NCBI GenBank assembly: GCA_027972325.1 | Contig: JAPMOS010000091.1 | Span: 7,501 to 42,500 of the forward strand | DNA: 35,000 nucleotides | Reading direction: 5' to 3' | Source of the DNA: Paratrimastix pyriformis | Taxonomy: Eukaryota > Preaxostyla > Paratrimastigidae | Made by a program: the position numbers and the translations under genes | Notes under the pieces: model-generated | The model's database searches: none | Told to the model about the DNA's origin: nothing | Seen by the model: only the letters and a program-made list of their open reading frames with translations | Shown: piece by piece, positions 1-10,086 of the stretch | Numbering within the stretch: position 1 is the first letter of the stretch | Layout: each line of letters begins with the position of its first letter

Positions 1-68
1 CTGGACATGGTCCACTTTTCAAGCTCGGTCGGGCACGTTCGCTTCGCGTTCCCGCAGACCTAGATGCC

Positions 69-284
69 TTGGATCAAGCGGCCCTCAGACTCCTCCACTC
101 GTATGGAGAAGCATTTGACACGGTGCCTTTGAAGGCCCATCTTCTGTGGCACGTCAGTGAGTTGACGAAAAGTGGTGGGCCTATTTCTCTTGGGGGTACC
201 TGGGTGACTGAGCGACTAATGCGCATGTGTCGCCAATGGGCACGGCAGGGGAACAGAAAGATTCTGCTGCTTCCATCGCCATAG
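69..284 (+). CDS. possible transposase-like or host exon fragment
   Basis: This is an open frame of 71 codons that reads like real protein. It has the pattern VPLKAHLLWHVSELTKSGGP followed by a conserved-looking ER pair. That layout (H-L-L-H, then GGP or GP, then an ER) resembles the DUF4218-type region that follows the catalytic domain in some CMC/EnSpm-like transposases, but the match is by eye and weak. The frame is also open upstream to the window edge, so the true start is probably outside. It may continue into the next open segment through an intron or a frame change. A host gene of unknown function is equally possible. Confidence 0.25.
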   Translation: MDQAALRLLHSYGEAFDTVPLKAHLLWHVSELTKSGGPISLGGTWVTERLMRMCRQWARQGNRKILLLPSP

Positions 285-286
285 CA

Positions 287-611
287 TACCGGAGGAGCCA
301 AGTCATCCGGTTTGGCGGAGCCAAGCCCAAGCTGAGTCAACCAAAGGCGATCGCTGCTGGAGATGGATTTGGCGCGACTCCCGCCACGGCGCGTGATCTT
401 CTTGCAGGACTTGATGAGGATCTGATCCGTGCCTGTGCGTCAGACACGATACTCAGCGAGGGGAAATTGGTGCGGCCAATTGTGCGAGCCGGAACCCGAA
501 TCCTGGGCATGCTGTACGAGCTTGCCCCCCCTCGGCCAGATGTGGGCATGGGGCTCCCCGCGATCGCGACCACACCAGAGGTCCCGAGCTTCTGTCTCAT
601 TCAGGGCCCAG
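287..611 (+). CDS. possible host exon ending at a splice donor
   Basis: This segment is open in one frame and encodes protein-like sequence, including the stretch [19 protein letters not shown]. It ends at a good donor site, CCAG followed by GTGAGC at 611/612. I do not recognise a domain. It could be the continuation of the upstream open segment. The start given is only the left edge of the convincing part and is not a start codon. Confidence 0.3.
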
Positions 612-697
612 GTGAGCGGGTCTGTTTGACACACACACGCGCACACACACACACATACACACATACAACATCGTCCTTCTTGTTTCTGCTTCTGTAC

Positions 698-774
<77 letters not shown>

Positions 775-836
775 CTCATCCCTTTTCTTCTACTCGACAC
801 CACTCACTCTTTCCATCTCCTTTTGTTTTCACCCAG
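612..836 (+). other. candidate spliceosomal intron containing a CA microsatellite
   Basis: The interval begins GTGAGC and ends with a pyrimidine-rich tract and CACCCAG at 836, a plausible GT-AG intron of 225 nt. Most of it is CA repeat and T/C-rich DNA, unlike the flanking open segments. Because 225 is divisible by three and has no stop in one frame, the ORF reads through it, so openness alone cannot show whether it is spliced. Confidence 0.4.
629..773 (+). repeat. CA dinucleotide microsatellite, two blocks
   Basis: A mixed CA/CG/TA block lies at about 629-668 and an uninterrupted CA run of about 38 units at about 697-773. A short non-repeat stretch separates them. Confidence 0.97.
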
Positions 837-1410
837 GTCGAACTACTCCCGGTCGATCTGGAGGAGAGCCTCGAGTTTATGATTTTCCCTCTTTGGTCTC
901 TCGTTTTGCTTTAGTGCTCACTTTGAATTCTTATAGTCAGACCCGCGTTGCCCCAGCCACGCCAAGATCGCCATCTGTTCCCCGATGCCCGTTTCGTCTG
1001 GCTTGACGCTGCCAGCGAATCGCCCAATGTCCAGCAGGTCCGCCACCCATCCCGCGGCTTCGTCCCGCAGGGATGCGAAGCAGGATGCGAAGCTACCCTC
1101 AGAAGCCCAATCTGCCTCCTCTCCCGCCTCCTCCTGGGCCCCTCGTTCATACCAGTTCTTGGTGGGGTCAGCATCCCCTGGACATGCTCCCCACGAGCGC
1201 CGAATTCGAGCCGTCGACTGGTTTGTACTGGCACCGGTTCTCTCTTTCGTGCGAAATCACACCCACGACCTCCTTCGGGCCCTCCGTGACGGGTCGGAGA
1301 AGCCCGCGGAACATTCGCTCTTGCCCGGTCACCACACCTCGCTGCTGCAGGGCCGTGTGGAATGCCTCTGAGGGGCCCCGGGTCCGCTGCAACAGGTGTT
1401 CACATCTCCA
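837..1410 (+). other. no recognisable gene; possible next exon at its left end
   Basis: After the acceptor at 836 the sequence begins with a short open stretch that could be an exon (one frame reads VELLPVDLEESLEFM). The rest has overlapping open frames on both strands, typical of GC-rich non-coding DNA. I see no domain. Confidence 0.3.
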
Positions 1411-1420
1411 ACATGGCGGA

Positions 1421-1500
1421 AAAATTAGCCAAAATTAGCCAATGCCTCGGCTAACGACTTTGGCACGGCTAAGCATTGGCTAGGCTAAAAATTGGCTTAC
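1421..1500. repeat. inverted-repeat cluster built on TTAGCCAA/TTGGCTAA
   Basis: Perfect 10-bp arms TAGCCAATGC (1436-1445) and GCATTGGCTA (1473-1482) are separated by 27 nt, with further copies of AAAATTAGCC and GGCTAAAAATTGGC around them. This could be the end of a small palindromic transposable element or a stable hairpin. It has no coding content. Confidence 0.6.
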
Positions 1501-1659
1501 GCTTGGCGAATTTTGGGCACAGGGCGCTCGGGGGTGGTGCAAGTTCCAGCTGGTCTCCTGCCTCATGTTCCTGGTCCAGATGATCAGGGGGTCGGAAGGG
1601 GGGCGGGAGGGGTGCAGGTGGCTGGAGCCTGTTGCCCGGGATGCTCATTGGTGTTGGCC

Positions 1660-1795
1660 GCGGAAGAAGGCGTGGCGTGGCATTGGGGCGTGGCGTGGCG
1701 TGGCGTGGCGTAGCGGCTTGGCGGCTTGGCGGCTTGGCGGCAGGTGGCGTGGCGCGGCGTGGCGCAGCGTGGCAGTCTGTGCCATTCGCAAACAC
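1660..1795 (+). repeat. GGCGT/GGCTT short tandem repeat
   Basis: Imperfect tandem GGCGTGGCGT units grade into GGCTTGGC units and back. It is simple-sequence DNA; the open frames through it are products of the repeat. Confidence 0.85.
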
Positions 1796-1879
1796 GAAAG
1801 TTCAAAATTAAGGACAATCCGACTCCGTCGCAAGAAGCAGAGGGCGCGAAAGTGGAGGCCAAGGGTGCCTGTGCCGCGG

Positions 1880-2590
1880 AGGGTGGAGGGGGAGTGGATG
1901 GGGCGCGGAGGGTTGGATGGGAAGGAGGGGGTGGGTGGGCAGAGGGTGGATGGGGAGCAGAGGGGTGGATGGGGAGCAGAGGGGTGGATGGGGACAGGGG
2001 TGGAGGGAGCAGAGGGGGTGGAGGGAGCAGAGGGGGTGGATGGGAGCAGGGGGTGGATGGGAGCAGGGGGTGGGGGAGCAGGGGTGGAGGAGCAGAGGGG
2101 TGGATGGGAGCAGAGGGGTGGATGGGGAGCAGGGAGGGGGGGTGGATGGGGAACAGAGGGGGGGTGGAGGGCAGGGGGTGGAGGGCAGGGGGGTGGATGG
2201 GGGCAGGGGGTGGATGGGAGCAGGGGGGTGGAGGGGGGAGCAGAGGGGGTGGAGAGCAGGGGTGGATGGGGAGCAGAGGGGTGGATGGGGAGCAGGGGTG
2301 GATGGGGGAGCAGGGGGGGTGGAGGGGGGGCAGAGGGGGGGTGGAGACAGGGGGGGTGGATGGGGAGCAGAGGGGGTGGAGGGCAGGGGGTGGATGGGGA
2401 GCAGAGGGGGTGGATGGGGAACAGAGGGGTGGAGGCAGAGGGGGTGGATGGGGAGCAGAGGGGGTGGATGGGGAGCAGAGGGGGTGGATGGGGAACAGAG
2501 GGCGGTGGATGAGGGCAGGGGAGCAGGGGGTGGAGGGAGAGGAGGGGGTGGATGGGAGCAGAGGGGGTGGATGGAGGCGGTCGGCGGGCG
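1880..2590 (+). repeat. G-rich minisatellite, units of about 13-20 bp
   Basis: About 0.7 kb of units such as GGGGTGGATGGGGAGCAGAG, variable in length because blocks are dropped. The plus strand is almost free of C and has dense runs of three to six G, so it has high G-quadruplex potential. All long open frames on either strand here are Gly/Trp- or Pro-rich translations of the repeat and are not credible genes. Confidence 0.95.
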
Positions 2591-3223
2591 CGGACCATGG
2601 CAACCGGTCTGCGTGGCGGTTGCCTTCTCGACTCGGCACCGGACGATGCGTGCGGACCGGCCGTGGGCCTCTGGGTGACCCCAACGAAACGTTCATCCTG
2701 GCGAGAACCTCCACGTCGGGGCTTGCAACACCAACGGCGGAGCGGGGTCGAGCAGGGTCCCTTAAGGGCAGCACAGGGGCATCATCTCCTGGTCGATGGG
2801 GCGCTCAGGTCCACCCGAAACTGCCCGTCAGATTCCCGATTCCAGCAAAAATGAGGTGCGGAATTTAGTGGGGGCAAAATCAGACAACTTCGCGTTAGTC
2901 AGGAGCTTCTTGTGATGATTTTTCTCCAAGATCTTGAAGTGCAAAACAGAAAGGCAAAAGCTCAGTGTAAGCCTCAGAAAGAACGGGCACAAGGATAATG
3001 AGCGAGATGCTCGAAATACTGTCTTGTTCTGCACACCGAGGTGGAACCGCTATCCTCTGCAAGCCTTGCAGAGCATTGGAGTAGAACCCCTGTGGATATT
3101 TAACTTTTTAACAACGCATCATTAACCTCCATCCCCAGGCCTCTTCTTATGGGTGATCGAACCTACCTTGTGAGGTGACCCAAGCCCTCTGCTGCGGCTC
3201 CGGGGTCAACACAAGATCCATTC
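2591..3223. other. no recognisable gene
   Basis: This is unique-looking host DNA between repeat blocks. Short open frames occur on both strands, but none has a recognisable domain or convincing coding pattern. Confidence 0.4.
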
Positions 3224-3430
3224 CATGAGCTCATTCCAGCCCTCGACTCGTTATCCAGTCCGTTATGACTTGCTTTCCACCACACTGTCAAGCAGAAAAC
3301 AATCCAGACTCGTTGCACGCACGGCCGACCCCAACATGCATGAGCTCATGCCAGGCCCTGACCACGACCTTCGTCTGTCTTGACCTGTTTTCCACCCACG
3401 ATTGACCACGAAACCGTCCAGACTTGAATT
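3224..3430 (+). repeat. diverged two-copy tandem duplication, unit 115 bp
   Basis: The block beginning CATGAGCTCATTCCAG at 3224 recurs as CATGAGCTCATGCCAG at 3339. Matching downstream blocks around TTTCCACC and the ends ATCCAGACTCG / GTCCAGACTTG confirm it. The copies differ at many positions, so the duplication is old compared with the neighbouring heptamer array. Confidence 0.75.
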
Positions 3431-3536
3431 TCTCCCTCGATGGCCAGCGGCGAGCACCCGACCGATTCCGCTCAACCCCATCAACCCTGACTGCCTCGGT
3501 GAGGATGGTCGTGGCGACCCCACCCTGGTCGCCCCA

Positions 3537-5790
3537 TCTCCTGCGTCCCTCGTCACCGTCCCTCGTCCTGCGTCCCTCGTCCTGCGTCCCTCGTCCACGT
3601 CCCTCGTCCCGCGTCCCGCGTCCCGCGTCCCTCGTCCCTCGTCCGCGTCCCTCGTCCTCGTCCCTCGTCCGCGTCCCTCGTCCCTCGTCCCTCGTCCCTC
3701 GTCCCTCGTCCCGCGTCCCTCGTCCCGCGTCCCTCGTCCCGCGTCCCGCGTCCCGCGTCGTCCACGTCCCTCGTCCCTCGTCCCGCGTCCCTCGTCCCGC
3801 GTCCCTCGTCCCTCGTCCCACGTCCCTCGTCCCGCGTCCCTCGTCCCTCGTCCCTCGTCCCGCGTCCCTCGTCCCGCGTCCCTCGTCCCGTCCCTCGTCC
3901 CGCGTCCCTCGTCCCGCGTCCGCGTCCCGTCCCACGCGTCCCTCGTCCCGCGTCCCGTCCCGTCCCGCGTCCCGCGTCCCTCGTCCCGTCCCTCGTCCCT
4001 CGTCCCGTCCCTCGTCCGCGTCCGCGTCCCGCGTCCGCGTCCGCGTCCGTCCCTCGTCCCTCGTCCGTCGTCGTCCTGCTTTCCTCGTCACGTCCCTCGT
4101 CCCTCGTCCCGCGTCCCTCGTCCCTCGTCCGCGTCCCTCGTCCCTCGTCCGCGTCCCGCGTCCCTGCTTCGTCGTCCCTGCTTCGTCGTCCCTCGTCCCT
4201 CGTCCCGTCCCTCGTCCCTCGTCCCTCGTCCGTCCCTCGTCCTCGTCCCGCGTCCCGCGTCCGCGTCCCTCGTCCCGCGTCCCGTCCCCGCGTCCCACGT
4301 CCCGCGTCCCGCGTCCGCGTCCCGCGTCCCGCGTCCCTCGTCCCTCGTCCTCGTCGTCCCTCGTCCTCGTCCCTCGTCCCTCGTCCTCGTCCCTCGTCCC
4401 TCGTCCCGCGTCCCGCGTCCTGCTTCGTCGTCCTGCTTCGTCGTCCCTGCTTCGTCGTCCCTGCTTCGTCGTCCTCGTCCCTCGTCCTCGTCCCTCGTCC
4501 TCGTCCCTCGTCCCTCGTCCTCCCTCGTCCCTCGTCCCTCGTCCCGCGTGCGTCCCTCGTCCTCGTCCCTCGTCCTCGTCCCTCGTCCCTCGTCCCTCGT
4601 CCCTCGTCCGCGTCCCGCGTCCGTGCGTCCGCGTCCGCGTCCCTGCTTCCTCGTCCCTCGTCCTCGTCCCTCGTCCCTCGTCCCTCGTCCCGTCCCTCGT
4701 CCCTCGTCCTCGTCCCTCGTCCCTCGTCCTCGTCCCGCGTCCCGCCCTGCTTCGTCGTCCCGTCCCTCGTCCCTCGTCCCTCGTCCCTCGTCCCTCGTCC
4801 TCGTCCCTCGTCCCGCGTCCCGCGTCCGCGTCCGCGTCCCTCGTCCTCGTCCGCGTCCTCGTCCCTCGTCCCTCGTCCCTCGTCCGCGTCCCGCGTCCCG
4901 TCCCTCGTCCCGCGTCCGCGTCCCTCGTCCCGTCCCTCGTCCCTGCTTCGTCGTCCCTCGTCCCTCGTCCCTCGTCCCTGCTTCGTCGTCCCTCGTCCCT
5001 CGTCCCTCCCTCGTCCCTGCTACGTCGTCCCTGCTTCGTCGTCCCTCGTCCCTCGTCCCTCGTCCCTCGTCCCTCGTCCTCGTCCCTCGTCCCTCGTCCC
5101 TCGTCCCTCGTCCCTCGTCCCTCGTCCCGCGTCCCGCGTCCCGTCCCGCGTCCGTCCGTCCCTCGTCCCGCGTCCCTCGTCCCTCGTCCCGCGTCCCGCG
5201 TCCCTGCTTCGTCGTCCCTCGTCCCGCGTCCGCGTCCCTCGTCCCTCGTCCTCGTCCCGCGTCCTCGTCCCTCGTCCCTCGTCCGCGTCCCTCGTCCCGT
5301 CCCTCGTCCCGCGTCCCTCCGTCCGTCCGCGTCCCGTCCCTCGTCCTCGTCCCTCGTCCCGTCCCTCGTCCCGCGTCCCGCGTCCGCGTCCCGTCCCGCG
5401 TCCCTCGTCCCCTTGTCCCGCGTCCCGCGTCCCGCGTCCCGTCCCGTCCGTCCCGCGTCCGCGTCCCTCGTCCCTCGTCCGCTTCCTCGTCCCTGCTTCC
5501 TCGTCCCTGCTTCCTCGTCCCTGCTTCCCTCGTCCCTTCCTCGTCCCTCGTCCCTCGTCCCTCGTCCCTCGTCCCTGCCCTCGTCCCTGCTTCCTCGTCC
5601 CTGCTTCCTCGTCCCTCGTCCCTCGTCCCTCGTCCCTCGTCCCTCGTCCCCGTCTCCCGCCGTCCGCGTCCGCGTCCCTCGTCCTCGTCCCTCGTCCCTC
5701 GTCCCTCGTCCCTCGTCCCTCGTCCCTCGTCCCTCGTCCCTCGTCCCTCGTCCCGCGTCCCGCGTCCGTCCCCTCGTCCCGCACCTCGGG
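3537..5790 (+). repeat. 2.25 kb heptamer satellite based on TCGTCCC
   Basis: Tandem units of mainly seven bases are CCCTCGT and CCCGCGT, mixed with six-base CCTCGT and CCGCGT units and 14-base units carrying CTGCTTCGT or CTGCTTCCT. The variants are interleaved without a fixed higher-order period that I can see. Open frames of up to about 870 codons exist on both strands because the repeat rarely makes a stop. They encode only VPRPSSL-type or RDEGRGT-type repeats and should not be annotated as genes. Confidence 0.97.
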
Positions 5791-5849
5791 GCGAAGGGCC
5801 AACAGTCGGCGCGGCCTCACTCACCCAACTCGCAATTCATCTGTACCGC

Positions 5850-5910
5850 TCCACCTCCTCCTCCTCCTCCTCCTCCTCCTCCCTCCTCCTCCTCCTCCTC
5901 CTCCTCCTCA
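5850..5910 (+). repeat. TCC trinucleotide microsatellite
   Basis: About 20 units of CTC/TCC with one interruption directly follow the heptamer satellite after a 60-bp spacer. Confidence 0.9.
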
Positions 5911-7350
5911 GTGCCCTCTCCTCTGATCCTTTGTCATCCTTCCCCGCACCGCCACCCCCACCACCTGCACCACCCCACCCCTGCACCACCCCCTCTGCAC
6001 CCCCGGAGCTCCGTCTATAGGCCTCGTTGACCCATCATGGGAAAACTTTGAGGCTGTTCATCTGCGCAAAATCCCCCATTTACGAAAGATGGCGAGCTGT
6101 CATATTCCCCTATTCCTTCTCGTGCCGTGGGGCCTTCTTGCCGACCTGGGAGGTTTACCCTCGCGGAGCCGCTTCCTGGCGGTCACGGGCGTGATGTCTT
6201 TGTTGAGGCAGGTGTCAGATGTCCCTTCTTTCGGGCCGTGGATCGAGCGTTGATGGGATGCAGGCCGTTCGGAAACCGCAATTTCCTCGGAAGATCCCCC
6301 GGTGATCAAGTTTTAACTAGATGGTGGAGATGCTGGAAGAGTAGAAAACAAAACACTCAGACCAAGCCCTCGCTTGTCCCTTCTTGAGCGGTGTGGTCAG
6401 AACCACCACGACATCATGATCTGCAGCTCGAACTTTCCGTTTTTTCGAAACACCAAGGCGCGGTCATTCGGTACCTTCTGTCCCTCACGGAGCCAGCCCA
6501 TTTTCATGTTAGCTGGGAGGTCCCTGGCGGCCAGCCATCCTCGACCAGATGGTGGCTCCGCAAACCGACCCATTCAACCCGGTAAAATAGATGTCCACTC
6601 ACAAATGTGTATTCCTTTAAATAGTTAAAAAGGAAATGACCTGGTGGCAGTGGTTCGCCAGATGCTACATCACCCGTTAAGCCAGATGGCTTGGGTGGAG
6701 GAAAAGAACCAGATGATTCGCTGCTCTTGTGAGGGAGAGCCGGATGGCTCGGGGGACTTGATCGGGAGCACAAGTTTTTCATGGAGTCGAACCAAATGAG
6801 AGAGAGATAGTGTTCTACCAAAATGGAGCCTGAGAGCTTTCCGCTTTTTCACTCGGTCTGCGCGTCGGGAATTCCTGTCTCTTTTGGAGTGTTCCTTGGT
6901 TCATTCAGAACTGTGTGTTTTCTTTTGGTGGCGCACGGGGAGTTCTTTCTGTTGCTCCTGAACACACAGTGAAGGTGAATGTTTGCCGAACATCTGCTGG
7001 ATGCCCTCTCACGGAGCGCGTGTGACCCTGAAATTGTTCAAGGTATTTTTTCAGCCCTCGCTCAAAAAGCTGTCTGTCTTTTTCAAATACCCGAGAGCTT
7101 TGCGCTCATCTCATTCACCTATTTCTAGCGTCAGGCAGTTCCTGGCCACCAGGTTTGATGTTTTGGGATGCCCACGCAAATCTGGTTAGATCACCCTTCT
7201 TGACGTTTTAGTTGCCAGTCCGACTTTCGAGATGATCTCCATTCCCCCCACGGAGAGCTTCAAGCAACGCCCCCTCAGCGAAGTGTTTCTGTTCGGCGAT
7301 GCTTGCAAAACCAATTGGGACAGCTTGCGCCTCAACCGATCCGTGAGCTT
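5911..7350. other. no recognisable gene
   Basis: About 1.4 kb of host DNA with only short open frames and no recognised domain. Loose recurrences of CCAGATGG/CCGGATGG occur at about 6545-6750 but do not form a regular array. Confidence 0.4.
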
Positions 7351-7359
7351 GCGCCTGTC

Positions 7360-7570
7360 CCGACGACCCATCTGGGTCAAGCTGCTGTCCGACGACCCAT
7401 CTGGGTCGCGACGCCTCAACCGACGACCCATCTGGGTCAAGCTGTGACGACCCATCTGGGTCAAGCTGCACTGTCCCGACATCTGGGTCACGCGACGCCT
7501 CAACCGACGACCCATCTGGGTCAAGCTGCGCCTACCCGTGACCCATCTGGGTCAAGCGACGCCTGCGCTG
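7360..7570 (+). repeat. array of short palindromes GACCCATCTGGGTC
   Basis: Six full copies and at least one partial copy of GACCCA-TC-TGGGTC occur within about 200 bp. Each is a 6-bp inverted repeat with a two-base centre. Most are followed by AAGCTG or GCGACGCCTCAACC, giving irregular spacing of about 20-60 bp. It lies just upstream of the next gene. Confidence 0.85.
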
Positions 7571-7711
7571 GGTCAACCTGCGTTCCACCCTGGGCCTCTC
7601 CCGGACATCCAAATGGCTGTTCAGCCAGGGGGTGGGTCAGCTCTTAGACTCCCACTCCGGTCACCTCGCCCCCTGCGCGACCCGGCAACACGTCCGCTGC
7701 GCGACCAAGTC

Positions 7712-8376
7712 ATGGATACGCAGGATGTTATCCCTGACTCTTTTCCTCTTCCGGATGACGCAAAGGAGTGGGCAAAGGAACTTGCGAACCAGGCATATCT
7801 TCGCTTCCTGAAAGAGCAGCCTGCAAAGGCACTCCAACTGGAGACTGCCGGGACGGAGCCTGAGGAGTGGTTCGCGAAAGAATTGCGCGCGAAAGTCTCA
7901 GGGATGAGTCCTAGCGCCGTGCGTCCCATGTGGCGTACGGAGCTCGGCCGCATCCGAAGAAATGTATCAGGTTTGGAAGCCAAAGAACGCGTGCAGAGAA
8001 AGCCTTTGAAAAGGCTTGTGTGGATGCAAAGCGAGCGCACAAGCCTGCGCCAGCCCGTCCACCTCCTATTTCGATTATACCAACCTTTCGGCCGCGGTCC
8101 CGAAAACTTGGCAATGCTTCCTCGACACCGTCGAAGCGGACTCCTTCTCCTTCTCCTCCATCGAGAGTGACCCGGTCAAAAGTGATTGACGACGACGAAG
8201 ACGAAGACGAGGCGGATGTCTCCGAGATTAAGGAGATTGAGGAGGAGGATAACACCTCGACAAGGACGCCGAAGAGGAATACGAGGAAGCGGACGAGGAG
8301 GAGGCAGCAGAAGAATATCTGCGCAGGCTGTGATCTTGCCGCGCTCTTCAAAAAGGGTCATTGCCACCCTCTGTGA
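7712..8376 (+). CDS. hypothetical host protein with acidic and basic C-terminal tracts
   Basis: From the ATG at 7712 a convincing protein runs MDTQDVIPDSFPLPDDAKEW onward for about 90 residues, with charged helical segments. After about 7930-8040 the better coding signal moves to another plus-strand frame. That frame encodes a helix AFEKACVDAKRAHKPAPARP, a Ser/Pro-rich linker, an acidic run DDDEDEDEADVSE, a basic run KRNTRKRTRRRQQKN and a final Cys/His group CAGCDLAALFKKGHCHPL ending at 8376. A short intron or a one-base error could explain the shift. I recognise no family. The acidic-basic tail suggests a nuclear protein, which is inference. Confidence 0.5.
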
Positions 8377-8454
8377 ACTTCTTTTGTGCCTGAACACAGA
8401 GCTGTGGATGCCCATTCTTTCATGGAGTTGATGTTGGTGTCTGTCCTCCTGCGT

Positions 8455-8550
8455 GCACATCGCACCAGATACGCAACATCGCACACACTCGCACACAGAT
8501 CTCACACACTCTCACACAGATACGCACATCACACTCTCACACAGACACCG
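8455..8550 (+). repeat. CACACTC/CACACAGA-rich low-complexity tract
   Basis: Irregular repeats of CTCACACA and CAGATACGCACA. No coding signal. Confidence 0.7.
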
Positions 8551-8699
8551 CGCCCAACGATGAACAGATCGGCCGCAACAACCGCGGGCCATCAAAAACA
8601 GACACCCAAACTCACATTCACATCTCTCGAGTCACCGGTCTGTCACCTGCACAGGCCCACCCACAGCAGCTACTCAAGCCGCGAAGGGCGACTGGCCTG

Positions 8700-8935
8700 A
8701 GTCAGTAATTTAAAGATTTCTATTCGATCTTATTTTTTCTCTTTGATCTTATTTTTCCGGTGATTTTTTTCTAGTCATTTTCTATTCATTTATTTTTTTC
8801 TATTCGATCTTATTTCTTCTTGTTAGTTTTCTATGCATTTTTTTAATGCATTTTGTTAGTTTTTCTATTCGATTTTTATTTTTCTCAATTGCACAATAGA
8901 TTGGTCGTCATGTTTGTTTTTTGGTAAGCGAGCGG
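8700..8935 (+). repeat. T-rich tract with repeated TTCTATTCGATCTTATTT
   Basis: A strongly T-biased plus strand in which TTCTATTCGATCTTATTT and TTTTCTATTCATTT recur. It is an abrupt composition change just before the minisatellite. No gene seen. Confidence 0.7.
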
Positions 8936-8937
8936 TA

Positions 8938-9213
8938 TCGGGGGTTATAGCCACCACCGGTATGGGGTTATAGCCACCACCGGCGTCCGGTATGGGGTTA
9001 TAGCCACCACCGGCATCCGGGTGTCCGGTATGGGGTGATAGCCACCACCGGCATCCGGGTGTCCGGTATGGGGTTATAGCCACCACCGGCATCCGGGTGT
9101 CCGGTGGGGGTTATAGCCACCACCGGCATCCGGGTGTCCGGTATGGGGGTTATAGCCACCACCGGCATCCGGGTGTCCGGTATGGGGGTTATAGCCACCA
9201 CCGGCATCCGGGT
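8938..9213 (+). repeat. 38-bp minisatellite abutting the element border
   Basis: Eight copies of a unit centred on TTATAGCCACCACCGGCATC with the linker CGGGTGTCCGGTATGGGG. The first two or three copies are shortened and the rest are 36-39 bp. The last unit is cut after CATCCGGGT, and the terminal repeat of the virus-like element begins at once. Confidence 0.95.
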
Positions 9214-9273
9214 AGTTATAAAAGGAGAGTTCTGAGACAATCGATTTTCACACACAATTTTTCACGCTTGCGT

Positions 9274-9522
9274 TGTTATTTGAGGCAAAATCGATTTCTT
9301 CAGAACAAAATCTTTTTCTCATTATTTTTTATTGAAAAGGAGCATTTTATTTTATCAGCTTTGAATGATTTAAGCATTAATTTTCTCGAGCTACAAACGT
9401 TATTTGAGGCAAAATCGATTTCTTCAGAGCAAAATCTTTTTCTCAATGTTTTTAAGTAAAACGAGCATTTTATTTTAATCAGCTTTGAATGATTTAAGCA
9501 TCAATTCATTCGAGCTACAAAC
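9274..9522 (+). repeat. internal tandem duplication within the terminal repeat, unit about 125 bp
   Basis: The block starting GTTATTTGAGGCAAAATCGA at 9274 is repeated at 9399. Both blocks end in CGAGCTACAAAC, and a third partial start, GAAATTAGAGGC, follows at 9523. The right terminal repeat has the same duplication (starts at 21177 and 21303), so it predates the separation of the two copies. Confidence 0.9.
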
Positions 9523-10065
9523 GAAATTAGAGGCAAAAGCGAATTCTCCATGCATTTTCAATTTTTTCCATTTTTGTCCCAGAAATTATTTTGCCATTTT
9601 GTCAAATCAAACAATTCAATCATCTTAAGCATCAAACGAAAGAGAATTCAATCAGAAACAGCTTATCTCTTCATTCAAAATAAAATTGTGACAAAAGTGC
9701 TTTTCAAAAGTGATCATTAAATAATGCATCAATCTTAAGTAAATGATGCATTCTTTTGATTGAATCAGCTCAAATAATTGATTCTAAGAAAATGGAAAAG
9801 TATGACAAAATGATAAAACAATATGAAATTTGATTTCAGCACCGAGCCCTTTAAAGCGCAAATTTACTCAGCTTTGACATGAATTGAAAGAGAAATCAAT
9901 CAGATTTACCTTCTATTTCAAAGAGATAAAAACAGCGTTTCATCATTTGAGCTCTGAGTGTTTTAAGATGATAATTCAATGAGCTACTGGGGCTAACTCA
10001 ATGAAATAGTGAACGAGTGATAGCAGTTGATTAACATGTAAAGGTATTTGAAGAAAAAATAATTA

Positions 10066-10072
10066 TCTATAG
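10066..10072 (+). promoter_or_regulatory. TCTATAG late-promoter-like motif, left arm
   Basis: TCTATAG lies in an AT-rich stretch 14 bases before the ATG at 10087. The same sequence context, TATCTATAGTTAGTATATA, stands before the first gene of the other arm (21981-21987). Mavirus and its giant-virus host CroV use an AT-flanked TCTA late promoter; the comparison is inference. Confidence 0.55.
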
Positions 10073-10086
10073 TTAGTATATAGAGA

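Larger units (their letters stand above)
9214..10082 (+). repeat. terminal repeat, left copy
   Basis: It starts AGTTATAAAAGGAGAGTTCT and is closely matched by the copy at 21116 for about 745 bp (to about 9957). A less similar stretch follows, then a conserved end (about 10038-10082) carrying TATCTATAGTTAGTATATA just before the first gene. The AG start fits Polinton termini. No coding content was seen; it is AT-rich with an internal duplication. Differences from the other copy are mostly in the length of A or T runs. Confidence 0.92.

Noticed and set aside
911-1438. Several overlapping frames of about 110-128 codons on both strands
   Set aside because: Overlapping openness on both strands is expected in GC-rich DNA. 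No domain or consistent coding pattern was seen.
1565-2868. Frames of 250-400 codons on both strands rich in Gly/Trp or Pro
   Set aside because: By-products of the G-rich minisatellite, with no domain or start context.
3402-6030. Two overlapping plus-strand frames of about 870 codons and long minus-strand frames
   Set aside because: They translate the TCGTCCC satellite into endless VPRPSSL-type or RDEGRGT-type repeats. All frames are equally open, so openness carries no information.
7360-7570. CRISPR array
   Set aside because: The repeat is a 14-bp palindrome with irregular spacers that share sequence with one another, and the context is eukaryotic.
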